The position numbers were made by a program, and so were the translations under genes. Positions 1 through 8,669 of a stretch of 64,000 nucleotides of DNA are shown here, in pieces (position 1 is the stretch's first letter; the number at the start of each line of letters is the position of its first letter). The DNA is from Sediminicola sp. YIK13. Lineage in GTDB: Bacteria; Bacteroidota; Bacteroidia; Flavobacteriales; Flavobacteriaceae. The stretch spans positions 786,501-850,500 of the forward strand of contig NZ_CP010535.1 in NCBI RefSeq assembly GCF_001430825.1, written 5' to 3'. The notes beneath the pieces were generated by a model. It saw only the letters and a list, made by a program, of their open reading frames with translations. It was not told the origin of the DNA and did no database searches.

Positions 1-17
1 AACGAAAAGGACCATTG

Positions 18-25
18 TAATTTTG
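18..25 (+). promoter_or_regulatory. -7 promoter element for the MFS gene
   Basis: TAATTTTG fits the Bacteroidetes -7 consensus TAnnTTTG and would start transcription near base 31, about 75 bases before the MFS start codon. Any -33 box would lie outside the window. The leader that follows holds a 12-base palindrome (47-58) flanked by an inverted repeat GGGTAT/ATACCC (40-45 and 71-76), which could be an operator for an unseen regulator. Confidence 0.4.
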
Positions 26-104
26 TAATATGGAATTGGGGGTATTCTTTTTAAAAAGTAATGAAAATGGATACCCTTAATGTTTAACCTTAGAAATACT
101 ATTT

Positions 105-1310
105 ATGAATATAAAGACATCTAATAAAAAAGCCTTGATTGCCTTGGCAATTGGAGGTTTCGGTATAGGGATGACAGAATTTGTCATTATGGGTATTTTA
201 CCCGATGTGGCAAATGCCCTTAATATCACAATTCCGCAAGCGGGTCATTTTATTGCAGCTTATGCGTTGGGCGTTGTGGTAGGAGCCCCACTATTTACGA
301 GTATTGGAGGCAAATGGCCTGCACACAAGGTGTTACTGGTCTTAATGCTTTGGTTTACAGTATTTAACACATTGTCCGCATTTTCAGAGAGTTATTCTAT
401 GTTATTGGTTTCTAGATTTTTATCGGGATTACCACATGGTGCATTTTTCGGGATAGGGGCCGTAGTAGCGGGAAAACTTGCCAAACCAGGAAAAACTGCT
501 TCGGCTATTGCAACAATGTTCGCCGGACTTACGATTGCCAATGTGATAGGAGTACCTATTGGAACCTATTTTGGACACCATTTTGATTGGAGTGTTTCCT
601 TTTTGTTAGTGGGATTGGTTGGTGTTTTGGCTATGTTGAGTGTATATTTCTGGATGCCAACGTTGTCAAAATCCTCAACCAGAGGTTTTAAAAAGGACGT
701 AAAAGTTTTTAAACGAACGGAGCTATGGATCCTTATATTACTGACTACCATCGGAACAGGGGGATTTTTTGCGTGGTACAGTTATATCGCGCCCCTGATC
801 ATTAAGGTATCGGGTTATCCGGAAAGCATGGTGGGCTATGCCATGATCATAGCAGGTCTTGGGATGGTTGTGGGGAATTTCCTCGGGGCCAAACTGACTG
901 AAAAATTGGCACCTATGAAGGCTATCATTGTTAGTTTATCCTTAATGGTCACCGTATTGATAGTGAATACGTTCGTAGCCCAGAATCCAATCGCCATATT
1001 GGCATTGACATTCTTTATTGGGATCATCGCTTTTAGTGTGGCCACACCTTTGCAAATGGCAATTATAAAGGCCTCCAAAGGTTCTGAGATGTTGGGCTCT
1101 TCCATGAACCAAAGTGCCTTTAATATGGGTAACGCTTCTGGAGCTTATTTGGCAGGACTGCCCATAGCCATGGGGTATGGGTATACGTCTGCTAGTTTTG
1201 TAGGTGCAGCCATGGCCGGTTCCGGGATTTTAATTGCAGTGGCCATCGTTTGGAGCAAAAGGGAACAAAGAATCAAAGAAGAGAAACGTAGAATTGCCTT
1301 TAATAACTAG
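105..1310 (+). CDS. MFS transporter, DHA1/AraJ-like exporter
   Basis: A 401-residue, highly hydrophobic protein with the spacing of about twelve membrane helices, the normal length for a 12-helix major facilitator. The N-terminal helix carries the GMTEFVIMGILP signature typical of the AraJ/YdhP branch of the drug:H+ antiporter 1 family, and a basic cytoplasmic loop (GGKWPAHKV) follows helix 2 as in motif A of these carriers. It ends in a short basic cytoplasmic tail. It is probably a proton-driven exporter in the inner membrane; the substrate (sugar, drug or purine-like compound) cannot be told. It stands alone, convergent with leuB across a terminator. No regulator gene is visible to its left because the window begins there. 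Confidence 0.85.
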   Translation: MNIKTSNKKALIALAIGGFGIGMTEFVIMGILPDVANALNITIPQAGHFIAAYALGVVVGAPLFTSIGGKWPAHKVLLVLMLWFTVFNTLSAFSESYSMLLVSRFLSGLPHGAFFGIGAVVAGKLAKPGKTASAIATMFAGLTIANVIGVPIGTYFGHHFDWSVSFLLVGLVGVLAMLSVYFWMPTLSKSSTRGFKKDVKVFKRTELWILILLTTIGTGGFFAWYSYIAPLIIKVSGYPESMVGYAMIIAGLGMVVGNFLGAKLTEKLAPMKAIIVSLSLMVTVLIVNTFVAQNPIAILALTFFIGIIAFSVATPLQMAIIKASKGSEMLGSSMNQSAFNMGNASGAYLAGLPIAMGYGYTSASFVGAAMAGSGILIAVAIVWSKREQRIKEEKRRIAFNN

Positions 1311-1334
1311 AACAGCGTTTGACACTTAGAAACT

Positions 1335-1376
1335 AAAAATCCTCGTTGCTAATTCAATAGTGACGAGGATTTTTTT
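1335..1376. terminator. bidirectional terminator between MFS gene and leuB
   Basis: A 12-base inverted repeat with arms at 1335-1346 and 1363-1374 and a 16-base loop. The left arm begins with an A run and the right arm ends in a T run, so it can end transcription from both converging genes. Confidence 0.8.
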
Positions 1377-1432
1377 ATTGGTTTAAGTTACAGTAAGGGT
1401 TGATTTTGTCTTACGTTTATATTCTTAAAGTC

Positions 1433-2488
1433 CTAGATGTTTTTGGCTAGCCAATTCCCAACTTCACTGGTCTTAAAAGAGGTGCCACCATCTGCAAGAT
1501 CTTCTGTCACGTAGCCTTGTTCCAAGGATTTGTTAACAGCATCACGTATGGCCTGTGCCTCATCGGTAAGCTTGAAATCTTCGAACATCATGGCCGCAGA
1601 TAATACAGTGGCCAAAGGATTGGCAATATCTTTTCCGGCTGCCTGTGGATAGGATCCATGTATTGGTTCGTATAATTTTGCCTTGGTGCCCACGGAAGCT
1701 GAGGGCATTAAGCCCATAGAACCGGAAATAACGGAGGCTTCATCCGTAAGAATATCACCAAAAAGATTTTCGGTGATCAAAACATCATAGGAGTTGGGCC
1801 ATTGTACTAGGCGCATAGCCACGGCATCCACAAATTCATAGGATACGGTCACTTCTGGGTAATCTTTTTCCATCGCTTGTACGGTTTCCCTCCACAAACG
1901 TGATGTTTCCAATACATTGGCCTTATCTACGCAACATAGTTTTTTCGAACGCGTCATCGCCAATTCAAATCCCTTTTTGGCAAGGCGTTGAACCTCATTT
2001 CTTTTATAGGTACAGGTATCAAAGGCGGTGTCACCATTGTCCAATCTGCCTCTTTCCCCAAAATAGATCCCACTGGTCAATTCCCTTAAGAATATAAGAT
2101 CAGTGCCTTCGATGCGTTCTCTTTTTAAGGGCGACTTATCGATTAGGGAAGGAAAGGTAAAGGTGGGTCTTACATTGGCGAACAATCCCAGTTTTTGGCG
2201 CATTTTAAGCAATCCTTGTTCTGGACGTACCTTGGCGGAAGGGTCGTTATCGAACCTTGGGTGTCCAATAGCGCCAAAAAGTACCGCATCGGCAGCCAAA
2301 CAGATCTCATGGGTCTCATCTGGATAGGGTTCACCAACAGCATCAATAGCGGCGGCTCCCGTTAGGGCAGGTGTCCAATCAATTTCGTGGTTAAACTTGT
2401 CTGCAACTGCATTACATACTTTTACGGCCTGATCTATTACCTCTGGTCCAATTCCATCTCCTGCTAGAAGAGCGATATTTAATTTCAT
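1433..2488 (-). CDS. leuB: 3-isopropylmalate dehydrogenase
   Basis: A 351-residue NAD-dependent dehydrogenase that oxidises and decarboxylates 3-isopropylmalate, the third step of leucine synthesis, in the cytoplasm. It begins with the family start (MKLNIALLAGDGIGPEV) and carries the isocitrate/isopropylmalate dehydrogenase signature NLFGDILTDE with the metal-binding acids, and YEPIHGSYPQAAGKDIANP near the C-terminus. The reading frame stays open 16 codons upstream, but I chose the ATG at 2488 because the conserved N-terminus begins there. It is the last gene of the minus-strand operon leuC-leuD-leuA-leuB, 54 bases after leuA, and ends at a terminator. Confidence 0.95.
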   Translation of the reverse strand: MKLNIALLAGDGIGPEVIDQAVKVCNAVADKFNHEIDWTPALTGAAAIDAVGEPYPDETHEICLAADAVLFGAIGHPRFDNDPSAKVRPEQGLLKMRQKLGLFANVRPTFTFPSLIDKSPLKRERIEGTDLIFLRELTSGIYFGERGRLDNGDTAFDTCTYKRNEVQRLAKKGFELAMTRSKKLCCVDKANVLETSRLWRETVQAMEKDYPEVTVSYEFVDAVAMRLVQWPNSYDVLITENLFGDILTDEASVISGSMGLMPSASVGTKAKLYEPIHGSYPQAAGKDIANPLATVLSAAMMFEDFKLTDEAQAIRDAVNKSLEQGYVTEDLADGGTSFKTSEVGNWLAKNI

Positions 2489-2542
2489 TTGATTGTATTT
2501 ATAGTTTTTAATGCGCTTATGGCTGCCATAGGGCATTATGTA

Positions 2543-4060
2543 TTATATGATATTCAACATTTTTTCTGTGGCTTTTATGGCCGATACGGTCTGGTCAGAA
2601 TCCAATCCACGTGTCGTAAACTCCTTGTTGTCGTGTTCCCAAGTGATTAGCGTTTCACAAAGGGCATCGGAATTACTTCCTGGAGGAATCCTTACTGCAT
2701 AATCTATCAAGTTGGGAAGACTAATTTTTTTTGAGCGATACACCTTTCTCAGCGCATTCATAAAAGCATCGAACTGCCCGTCTCCCTGGGCGTGCTCCTC
2801 ATAGGATTCTCCTTCAATTTCAACTGCCAAAGACGTAGATGGTTGCAATCCTTTGGAATGGGTGAGAACATACGATTTTACAAATACTTTCTGTTGTAGG
2901 GACCCGCTATCCAAAACATCAGAAATAATGTATGGCAAATCCTCTTTGGTGACTCTTTCCTTTTTGTCTCCGAGCTCAATGATCCGTTGGGTTACTTTTT
3001 TAAGCTCCTCATCATTTAAGGTCAACCCCAATTCCTGCAAATTCTTTTGAATATTGGCTTTTCCTGATGTTTTTCCCAATGCGTATTTACGTTTTCTGCC
3101 AAAACGTTCTGGGAGCAGATCATTGAAATATAGGTTCTTTTTACTATCCCCATCGGCATGTATGCCCGCTGTTTGTGTAAAAACATTGTCCCCTACGATA
3201 GGTTTATTGGCAGGTATTCCGAAACCTGTGAAGGCCGAAACCAATTTACTTACTTTAAAGAGCGATGGTTCTTTGATGGAAATTTCTATTTCAGGTAAAA
3301 AATCGTTCACCACGGCCACGACACTTGCCATTGGTGCATTTCCTGCACGTTCGCCCATACCGTTGACGGTCAGGTGCAAACCATGACAGCCTGCTTTAAT
3401 AGCTTCCATGACATTGGCAACGCTAAGGTCATAATCATTATGACCATGAAAGTCAAAATGTAATTCGGGATATTTTTGTACGATCTGTGATATAAAACTA
3501 TAGGTTTCATAATGGGTCAATACCCCTAAGGTATCGGGCAACATGATCCTTTTTACTGGTTGTTTGGATAAAAATTCCAGAAATTGGAAAACATACTCAG
3601 GGGAATTTCGCATGCCATTGCTCCAATCCTCAAGATATACATTGGTTTCAATACCCATTTCATTGGCCTTGGCTATGGTTTCGGATATTTCCGCAAAATG
3701 CCGCTCTGGTGTCTTTTTGAGTTGATGGGTCAAATGGTTTAAAGACCCCTTGGTCAGTAGGTTCTGTACCTTGGCACCTGCGGCTTCCATCCATTTCAAG
3801 GAGACCCCATTATCAACAAACGTTAAAACCTCAACATTGTTTAAATACCCTTTTTCAAAAGCCCATTTGGTGATTTGTTGAACGGATTGAAGTTCCCCAT
3901 CAGATACCCTGGCAGAAGCCACCTCAATACGATCTACCTGTAGCTCTTCCAATAAAAGTTTGGCCAGCGTAAGCTTTTCAGAGACCGAAAATGAAACTCC
4001 GGAAGTCTGTTCCCCATCCCTTAAGGTGGTATCCATTATTTCAATCTTTCTCTTTTTCAT
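2543..4060 (-). CDS. leuA: 2-isopropylmalate synthase (LeuA family)
   Basis: A 505-residue DRE-TIM metallolyase. The N-terminal catalytic barrel has DTTLRDGEQTSGVSFS near residue 10 (catalytic Arg and metal-binding Asp) and the metal-binding HGHNDYDLSVAN motif near residue 200. A C-terminal LeuA-type allosteric domain follows (about 380-500). It should condense acetyl-CoA with 2-oxoisovalerate, the committed step of leucine synthesis. Its place between leuD and leuB supports that role. This branch is diverged from classical LeuA, and related enzymes use pyruvate instead (citramalate synthase), so the substrate is inferred from context. Feedback inhibition through the C-terminal domain is likely. 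Confidence 0.85.
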   Translation of the reverse strand: MKKRKIEIMDTTLRDGEQTSGVSFSVSEKLTLAKLLLEELQVDRIEVASARVSDGELQSVQQITKWAFEKGYLNNVEVLTFVDNGVSLKWMEAAGAKVQNLLTKGSLNHLTHQLKKTPERHFAEISETIAKANEMGIETNVYLEDWSNGMRNSPEYVFQFLEFLSKQPVKRIMLPDTLGVLTHYETYSFISQIVQKYPELHFDFHGHNDYDLSVANVMEAIKAGCHGLHLTVNGMGERAGNAPMASVVAVVNDFLPEIEISIKEPSLFKVSKLVSAFTGFGIPANKPIVGDNVFTQTAGIHADGDSKKNLYFNDLLPERFGRKRKYALGKTSGKANIQKNLQELGLTLNDEELKKVTQRIIELGDKKERVTKEDLPYIISDVLDSGSLQQKVFVKSYVLTHSKGLQPSTSLAVEIEGESYEEHAQGDGQFDAFMNALRKVYRSKKISLPNLIDYAVRIPPGSNSDALCETLITWEHDNKEFTTRGLDSDQTVSAIKATEKMLNII

Positions 4061-4090
4061 TTAAAGGGTGCTCAACTATTTTATTAAAGA

Positions 4091-4122
4091 CCCAATCAAA
4101 AAAATGATTTTTCCTGATTGGG
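4091..4122 (-). repeat. stem-loop in the leuD-leuA gap
   Basis: Perfect 8-base inverted repeat CCCAATCA/TGATTGGG with a 16-base A/T-rich loop, inside the leu operon between the stop of leuD and the start of leuA. A T run follows only weakly, so it looks more like an mRNA-processing or partial-termination hairpin than a full terminator. Confidence 0.5.
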
Positions 4123-4150
4123 CATATTTATTTTAAATTTTACTGTGAAA

Positions 4151-4747
4151 TTATAATGGCAGGTCCTGAGAAAATTCGGTTATCTCTTCCTTCATGTTCA
4201 AGAGATAATCAATATCATCAAATCCGTTTAGCATATTATCTTTCTTGTAAACATTGATATCAAAAGATTCTTGTTCACCCGTTGCAAGGATGGTGATAGT
4301 CTGCTCCTTTAGATTGATTTCCAATTCGGATTTAGGGTCAGCCTCTATGGAAGCATATATTTTTTCCAAAAATTCAGCACTGACCTGAACGGGCAGTACG
4401 CCAACGTTCAAACAGTTATTTCTAAAAATATCCGCAAAGAAACTGGATACCACACAGCGGAATCCATAATCATAAACGGACCATGCTGCATGTTCCCTGG
4501 AAGAACCAGAGCCAAAGTTTTTACCACCTACTAAAATTTTACCACTGTATTTGGATTGATTGAGTACAAAATCCTCCTTAGGGGAACCATCTGCATTGTA
4601 TCTCCAATCCCTAAAAAGATTGTCCCCAAAGCCAACACGTTCCGTAGCCTTTAAAAATCGGGCAGGTATGATTTGATCGGTATCCACATTTTCAATAGGA
4701 AGTGGAACCGCGCTGCTTTTTAGTATTTCAAATTTATCGTATGCCAT
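4151..4747 (-). CDS. leuD: 3-isopropylmalate dehydratase small subunit
   Basis: A 198-residue swivel-domain subunit, normal length for LeuD. It begins with PLPIENVDTDQIIPARFL and has the GGKNFGSGSSREHA motif near residues 75-88 that shapes the substrate pocket and recognises isopropylmalate. With LeuC it forms the isomerase that interconverts 2- and 3-isopropylmalate in the cytoplasm. It lies 47 bases after leuC and 90 bases before leuA on the same strand. Confidence 0.95.
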   Translation of the reverse strand: MAYDKFEILKSSAVPLPIENVDTDQIIPARFLKATERVGFGDNLFRDWRYNADGSPKEDFVLNQSKYSGKILVGGKNFGSGSSREHAAWSVYDYGFRCVVSSFFADIFRNNCLNVGVLPVQVSAEFLEKIYASIEADPKSELEINLKEQTITILATGEQESFDINVYKKDNMLNGFDDIDYLLNMKEEITEFSQDLPL

Positions 4748-4794
4748 TTTTTGTTATTTTTTGTAGACCGAGGTGGTCCTAATTTTTGTTCAGG

Positions 4795-6207
4795 TTAGAC
4801 GGTTTCTACTTTCTCCATTAATTCTCTTGGATCTGTTACCCTTCCTGTTACCGCGGCGGCGGCGGCAACCAACGGACTGGCCAATAAGGTTCTGGAACCT
4901 GGCCCTTGTCTCCCTTCAAAATTTCTATTGGAAGTACTCACGGCATATTTTCCGGCAGGGACTTTATCGTCATTCATGGCCAAGCAAGCGGAACATCCTG
5001 GTTCACGAAGTTCAAATCCGGCTTCGTTCAGGATATCCAAAATACCTTCTTCCTTAATGGCTGACTCTACCTTATGTGAACCAGGCACCAACCAGGCAGT
5101 CACGTTTGATGCTTTTTTTCTTCCTTTAACAATAGAGGCGAACGCCCTGAAATCTTCTATCCTTCCATTGGTACAACTTCCTAAGAAAACAAAATCTATA
5201 GGCTTTCCAATCATGGAATCACCCTCTCCAAAGGCCATGTACTGCAAGGACTTCTTATAGGTGGCAACCCCACCTTCCACAGCCTCGGCATTTGGAATAT
5301 CATTGGAAATACCCATACCCATTCCTGGATTGGTCCCATAGGTGATCATTGGTTCAATATCGGAACCATTAAAGGTCACTTCTTTATCAAAAGTGGCACC
5401 TTCATCGGTTTTCAATGTTTTCCAGTACGCCATTGCTTTGTCCCATGCTTTACCTTCGGGGGTAAATTCACGACCTTTTACATAGTCTAACGTTTTTTCA
5501 TCAGGAGCGATCATTCCACCACGGGCACCCATTTCTATACTGAGGTTACAGACCGTCATACGACCCTCCATACTCATGTTTTTAAACACATCCCCGGCGT
5601 ATTCCACAAAGTAGCCAGTTGCACCTGAAGTGGTTAATTGAGAGATGATATATAGGGCCACATCCTTTGGTGTTACCCCGAAGTTCAGATCTCCTTTTAC
5701 ATTAATACGCATGCTTTTGGGCTTGGTCTGCATAATGCACTGGGTGGCAAGGACCATTTCAACTTCTGAGGTTCCGATACCAAATGCTATGGCACCAAAA
5801 GCCCCATGGGTAGAAGTATGTGAATCCCCACATACTATAGTGGCACCAGGTTGGGTAATTCCATATTCCGGACCTACCACGTGAACAATACCGTTTTTTT
5901 CATGTCCCAATCCCCAATAGCTAATGCCGTGTTCTTTGGAGTTCTCTTCCAAAGCCCTAAGTTGATTGGCCGATAATGGATCGGCAACAGGCAAGTGTTG
6001 GTTAATGGTTGGGGTATTATGATCTGCTGTAGCAAAGGTACGCTCTGGGTGTTTTACACCGATTCCCCTACTTTTGAGACCTAAAAAAGCAACAGGGCTA
6101 GTAACTTCATGGATCATATGACGGTCTATGAACAATACATCTGGACCATTTTCAATTTTTCGTACTACATGGGAATCCCATACCTTGTCAAATAATGTCT
6201 TTTTCAT
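4795..6207 (-). CDS. leuC: 3-isopropylmalate dehydratase large subunit
   Basis: A 470-residue aconitase-family subunit that holds the 4Fe-4S cluster. The three cluster cysteines are in [12 protein letters not shown] and [10 protein letters not shown] in the C-terminal third, and the N-terminal part has [15 protein letters not shown] and [13 protein letters not shown]. With LeuD it carries out the second step of leucine synthesis. It is the first gene of the minus-strand leu operon, with a candidate promoter about 80 bases upstream. I saw no leucine-rich leader peptide or other attenuator in that leader. Confidence 0.95.
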   Translation of the reverse strand: MKKTLFDKVWDSHVVRKIENGPDVLFIDRHMIHEVTSPVAFLGLKSRGIGVKHPERTFATADHNTPTINQHLPVADPLSANQLRALEENSKEHGISYWGLGHEKNGIVHVVGPEYGITQPGATIVCGDSHTSTHGAFGAIAFGIGTSEVEMVLATQCIMQTKPKSMRINVKGDLNFGVTPKDVALYIISQLTTSGATGYFVEYAGDVFKNMSMEGRMTVCNLSIEMGARGGMIAPDEKTLDYVKGREFTPEGKAWDKAMAYWKTLKTDEGATFDKEVTFNGSDIEPMITYGTNPGMGMGISNDIPNAEAVEGGVATYKKSLQYMAFGEGDSMIGKPIDFVFLGSCTNGRIEDFRAFASIVKGRKKASNVTAWLVPGSHKVESAIKEEGILDILNEAGFELREPGCSACLAMNDDKVPAGKYAVSTSNRNFEGRQGPGSRTLLASPLVAAAAAVTGRVTDPRELMEKVETV

Positions 6208-6289
6208 TTTCTATTCTAAATTTTCAACTATTCATTGGATATATTGGACATAGGACCTAATCATAGATGGTATGCCTTCCAAAACAATT

Positions 6290-6297
6290 CAAATTTA
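6290..6297 (-). promoter_or_regulatory. -7 promoter element for the leu operon
   Basis: Read on the minus strand this is TAAATTTG, an exact match to TAnnTTTG, 83 bases before the leuC start. No convincing -33 box lies at the usual spacing. The rest of the 6208-6481 gap holds no gene that I can see. Confidence 0.4.
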
Positions 6298-6481
6298 ACA
6301 TATTGAACCAACATCACACCTAACACCCTTGGTTAGAAATACGATGTTCAACACATAATTTTGTGCTTTTTTAGATTGTAAAAAAGCCAAGATGTCCCTT
6401 GAATAATTAGACATGACCTTTAAGAAAGTAAGGTTGGCGCCACTTGGAAATTGATTGGTGATATGGGTACAAAAACGGGCT

Positions 6482-8587
6482 TTAACTGATATAATTCCAA
6501 ATATTCTTGAATTTTATCAATTGGGCATAGGTATACCGAATAACATGATTTTCCTCTTTTTGCAATGAAGGGTCTTCCTTTAATAATTGTAATACGTGGT
6601 ATCTGGCAGCTTTTAAAATATCATTGTCTTTTATGATGTCCGCTATTTTCAAATTAAGGACACCACTTTGTTGGGTACCCATTAAATCCCCCGGCCCCCT
6701 GAGTTTAAGATCCACCTCCGAAATCTCAAATCCGTCATTGGTACTTACCATGGTATCCAATCTGGTTTTTGCTTCTGCAGATAATTTATGGCTGGTCATT
6801 AGGATACAAAAACTTTGATCCGCACCACGTCCAACCCTTCCTCTCAATTGGTGTAATTGGGATAATCCAAAGCGTTCGGCACTTTCAATGATCATTACGG
6901 AGGCATTTGGGACATTTACCCCTACCTCAATAACCGTAGTAGCTACCATGATCTGGGTTTTACCCGAGACAAACCGTTCCATTTCATAATCCTTGTCCTC
7001 TGGCTTTAGTTGGCCATGAACAATTGAAATTTGATAGTCGGGGAGAGGAAAGTCCCGCGAAATACTGGCATACCCATCCATTAAATCTTTGTAATCCAGT
7101 GCTTCGGATTCCTGGATCAAGGGATAAACAATATAGATCTGTCGTCCTTTTTTAATTTCATCCCTAATAAAGGCAAATACCTTCAATCTGTTGGCATCGT
7201 ATCTATGTACCGTTTTTATAGGTTTCCTTCCAGGGGGGAGTTCATCTATGACAGAAATATCCAGGTCCCCATAAAGGCTCATTGCCAAAGTACGGGGAAT
7301 AGGAGTTGCCGTCATTACAAGGATATGGGGAGGCATTTCGTTTTTATGCCATAATTTAGATCGTTGGGCTACCCCAAATCGATGCTGTTCATCAATAATG
7401 GCAAGCCCTAAATTCTTAAACTGTACCTTATCCTCCAATAAGGCATGGGTTCCAATTAGAATATGAAGATTCCCACTTTCCAAGTTTTCATGGATAACGC
7501 GGCGTGCCGATTTTTTTACAGATCCGGTCAAGAGGGCTATCTCAATACCTACACCGCTCAAGAGTTCTTTTATGCCATTGTAGTGCTGGTTGGCCAAGAT
7601 TTCTGTTGGTGCCATTAAACACGCTTGAAATCCGTTGTCAATGGCCAAGAGCATCGTCATAAGGGCCACAATGGTCTTCCCTGAGCCAACATCCCCTTGG
7701 AGCAACCGATTCATTTGGGCATTGCTGCCCAGATCGGTTCTAATTTCCTTGATTACTCTTTTTTGGGCGTTGGTCAGTTCAAAAGGGAGGTGGTTTTTGT
7801 AAAATTCATTGAAAATAGTTCCAACCTTGTCAAAATTATAACCTTTAATCTTTTGTTTGCGCAGGAGTTTTTTAGAGATCAGTTGCAGTTGCACGTAAAA
7901 AAGTTCCTCGAATTTTAATCGAAATTGAGCTTTTGCCAACAGTTCCGTACTCTTTGGGAAATGAATGTTGAACATCGCCTTGCTTTTAGGAAGCAGGTGT
8001 AATTGGTTCAGCAGCGGTTCGGATAAGGTTTCCTTGAAATGTCCCTTGGTCTCTATGAACAATTGCTGCATCAGCTTATTGATCACCTTATTCGTTATTC
8101 CCTTGTTGCTGAGTTTTTCAGTGGAGGGATATATGGGCTGCATGGCGATCTGGATACCCTTCTCATGCTCGGATTGTAGTTCCATTTCTGGATGGGGCAT
8201 GGAGAATGTCCCATTGTAAAAATTGGTCCTACCAAAGATTACATAAGGAGTATTCAGTTTTATATTTTCCCGTATCCATTTTTGCCCCCTAAACCAGACG
8301 AGTTCCATTTGTCCGGTATCATCCACAAAGGTGGCGACCAGGCGTTTTCCCTTCTTCTGCTCCACCGACTTTATATGGGTAATTTTTCCAAGTACTTGGA
8401 CATCGGCACTGTTCCGCTGCAGCTGGTTTATTTTATAATATTGGGTTTTATCTATATATCTATTCGGAAATAGGTTGATGAGATCTTGGTAGGTATGGAT
8501 TCCCAGCTCCGATTGGAGTGTTTCGGCCCTATTGGGGCCTACTCCTTTCAGGTAAACGATAGGCGTTTGTAGGGAATTGGAATTCAT
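6482..8587 (-). CDS. recG: ATP-dependent DNA helicase RecG
   Basis: A 701-residue RecG, close to the usual length. The N-terminal wedge (OB) domain lies around residues 60-150. The helicase motifs follow: Walker A LLQGDVGSGKT near 295, the DEQH box IIDEQHRFG, the TATPIPRTL motif III, and the C-terminal motif VI QLRGRVGRG. It remodels stalled replication forks and branched recombination intermediates in the cytoplasm. It is a single gene, divergent from the M1 peptidase gene with 82 bases between the two starts. The stop lies just before the gap upstream of leuC, and I found no strong terminator there. Confidence 0.96.
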   Translation of the reverse strand: MNSNSLQTPIVYLKGVGPNRAETLQSELGIHTYQDLINLFPNRYIDKTQYYKINQLQRNSADVQVLGKITHIKSVEQKKGKRLVATFVDDTGQMELVWFRGQKWIRENIKLNTPYVIFGRTNFYNGTFSMPHPEMELQSEHEKGIQIAMQPIYPSTEKLSNKGITNKVINKLMQQLFIETKGHFKETLSEPLLNQLHLLPKSKAMFNIHFPKSTELLAKAQFRLKFEELFYVQLQLISKKLLRKQKIKGYNFDKVGTIFNEFYKNHLPFELTNAQKRVIKEIRTDLGSNAQMNRLLQGDVGSGKTIVALMTMLLAIDNGFQACLMAPTEILANQHYNGIKELLSGVGIEIALLTGSVKKSARRVIHENLESGNLHILIGTHALLEDKVQFKNLGLAIIDEQHRFGVAQRSKLWHKNEMPPHILVMTATPIPRTLAMSLYGDLDISVIDELPPGRKPIKTVHRYDANRLKVFAFIRDEIKKGRQIYIVYPLIQESEALDYKDLMDGYASISRDFPLPDYQISIVHGQLKPEDKDYEMERFVSGKTQIMVATTVIEVGVNVPNASVMIIESAERFGLSQLHQLRGRVGRGADQSFCILMTSHKLSAEAKTRLDTMVSTNDGFEISEVDLKLRGPGDLMGTQQSGVLNLKIADIIKDNDILKAARYHVLQLLKEDPSLQKEENHVIRYTYAQLIKFKNIWNYIS

Positions 8588-8669
8588 GCGTCTAAAATAG
8601 TGGTTACTCCATACACCTGCAACAAACCAAATTTCTTATTTTGGTACAGGTTTTGACAATGAGCCTTTT

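Noticed and set aside
6208-6481. Leucine leader peptide or riboswitch ahead of leuC
   Set aside because: No leucine-rich short frame, paired attenuator hairpins or recognisable riboswitch core is visible.
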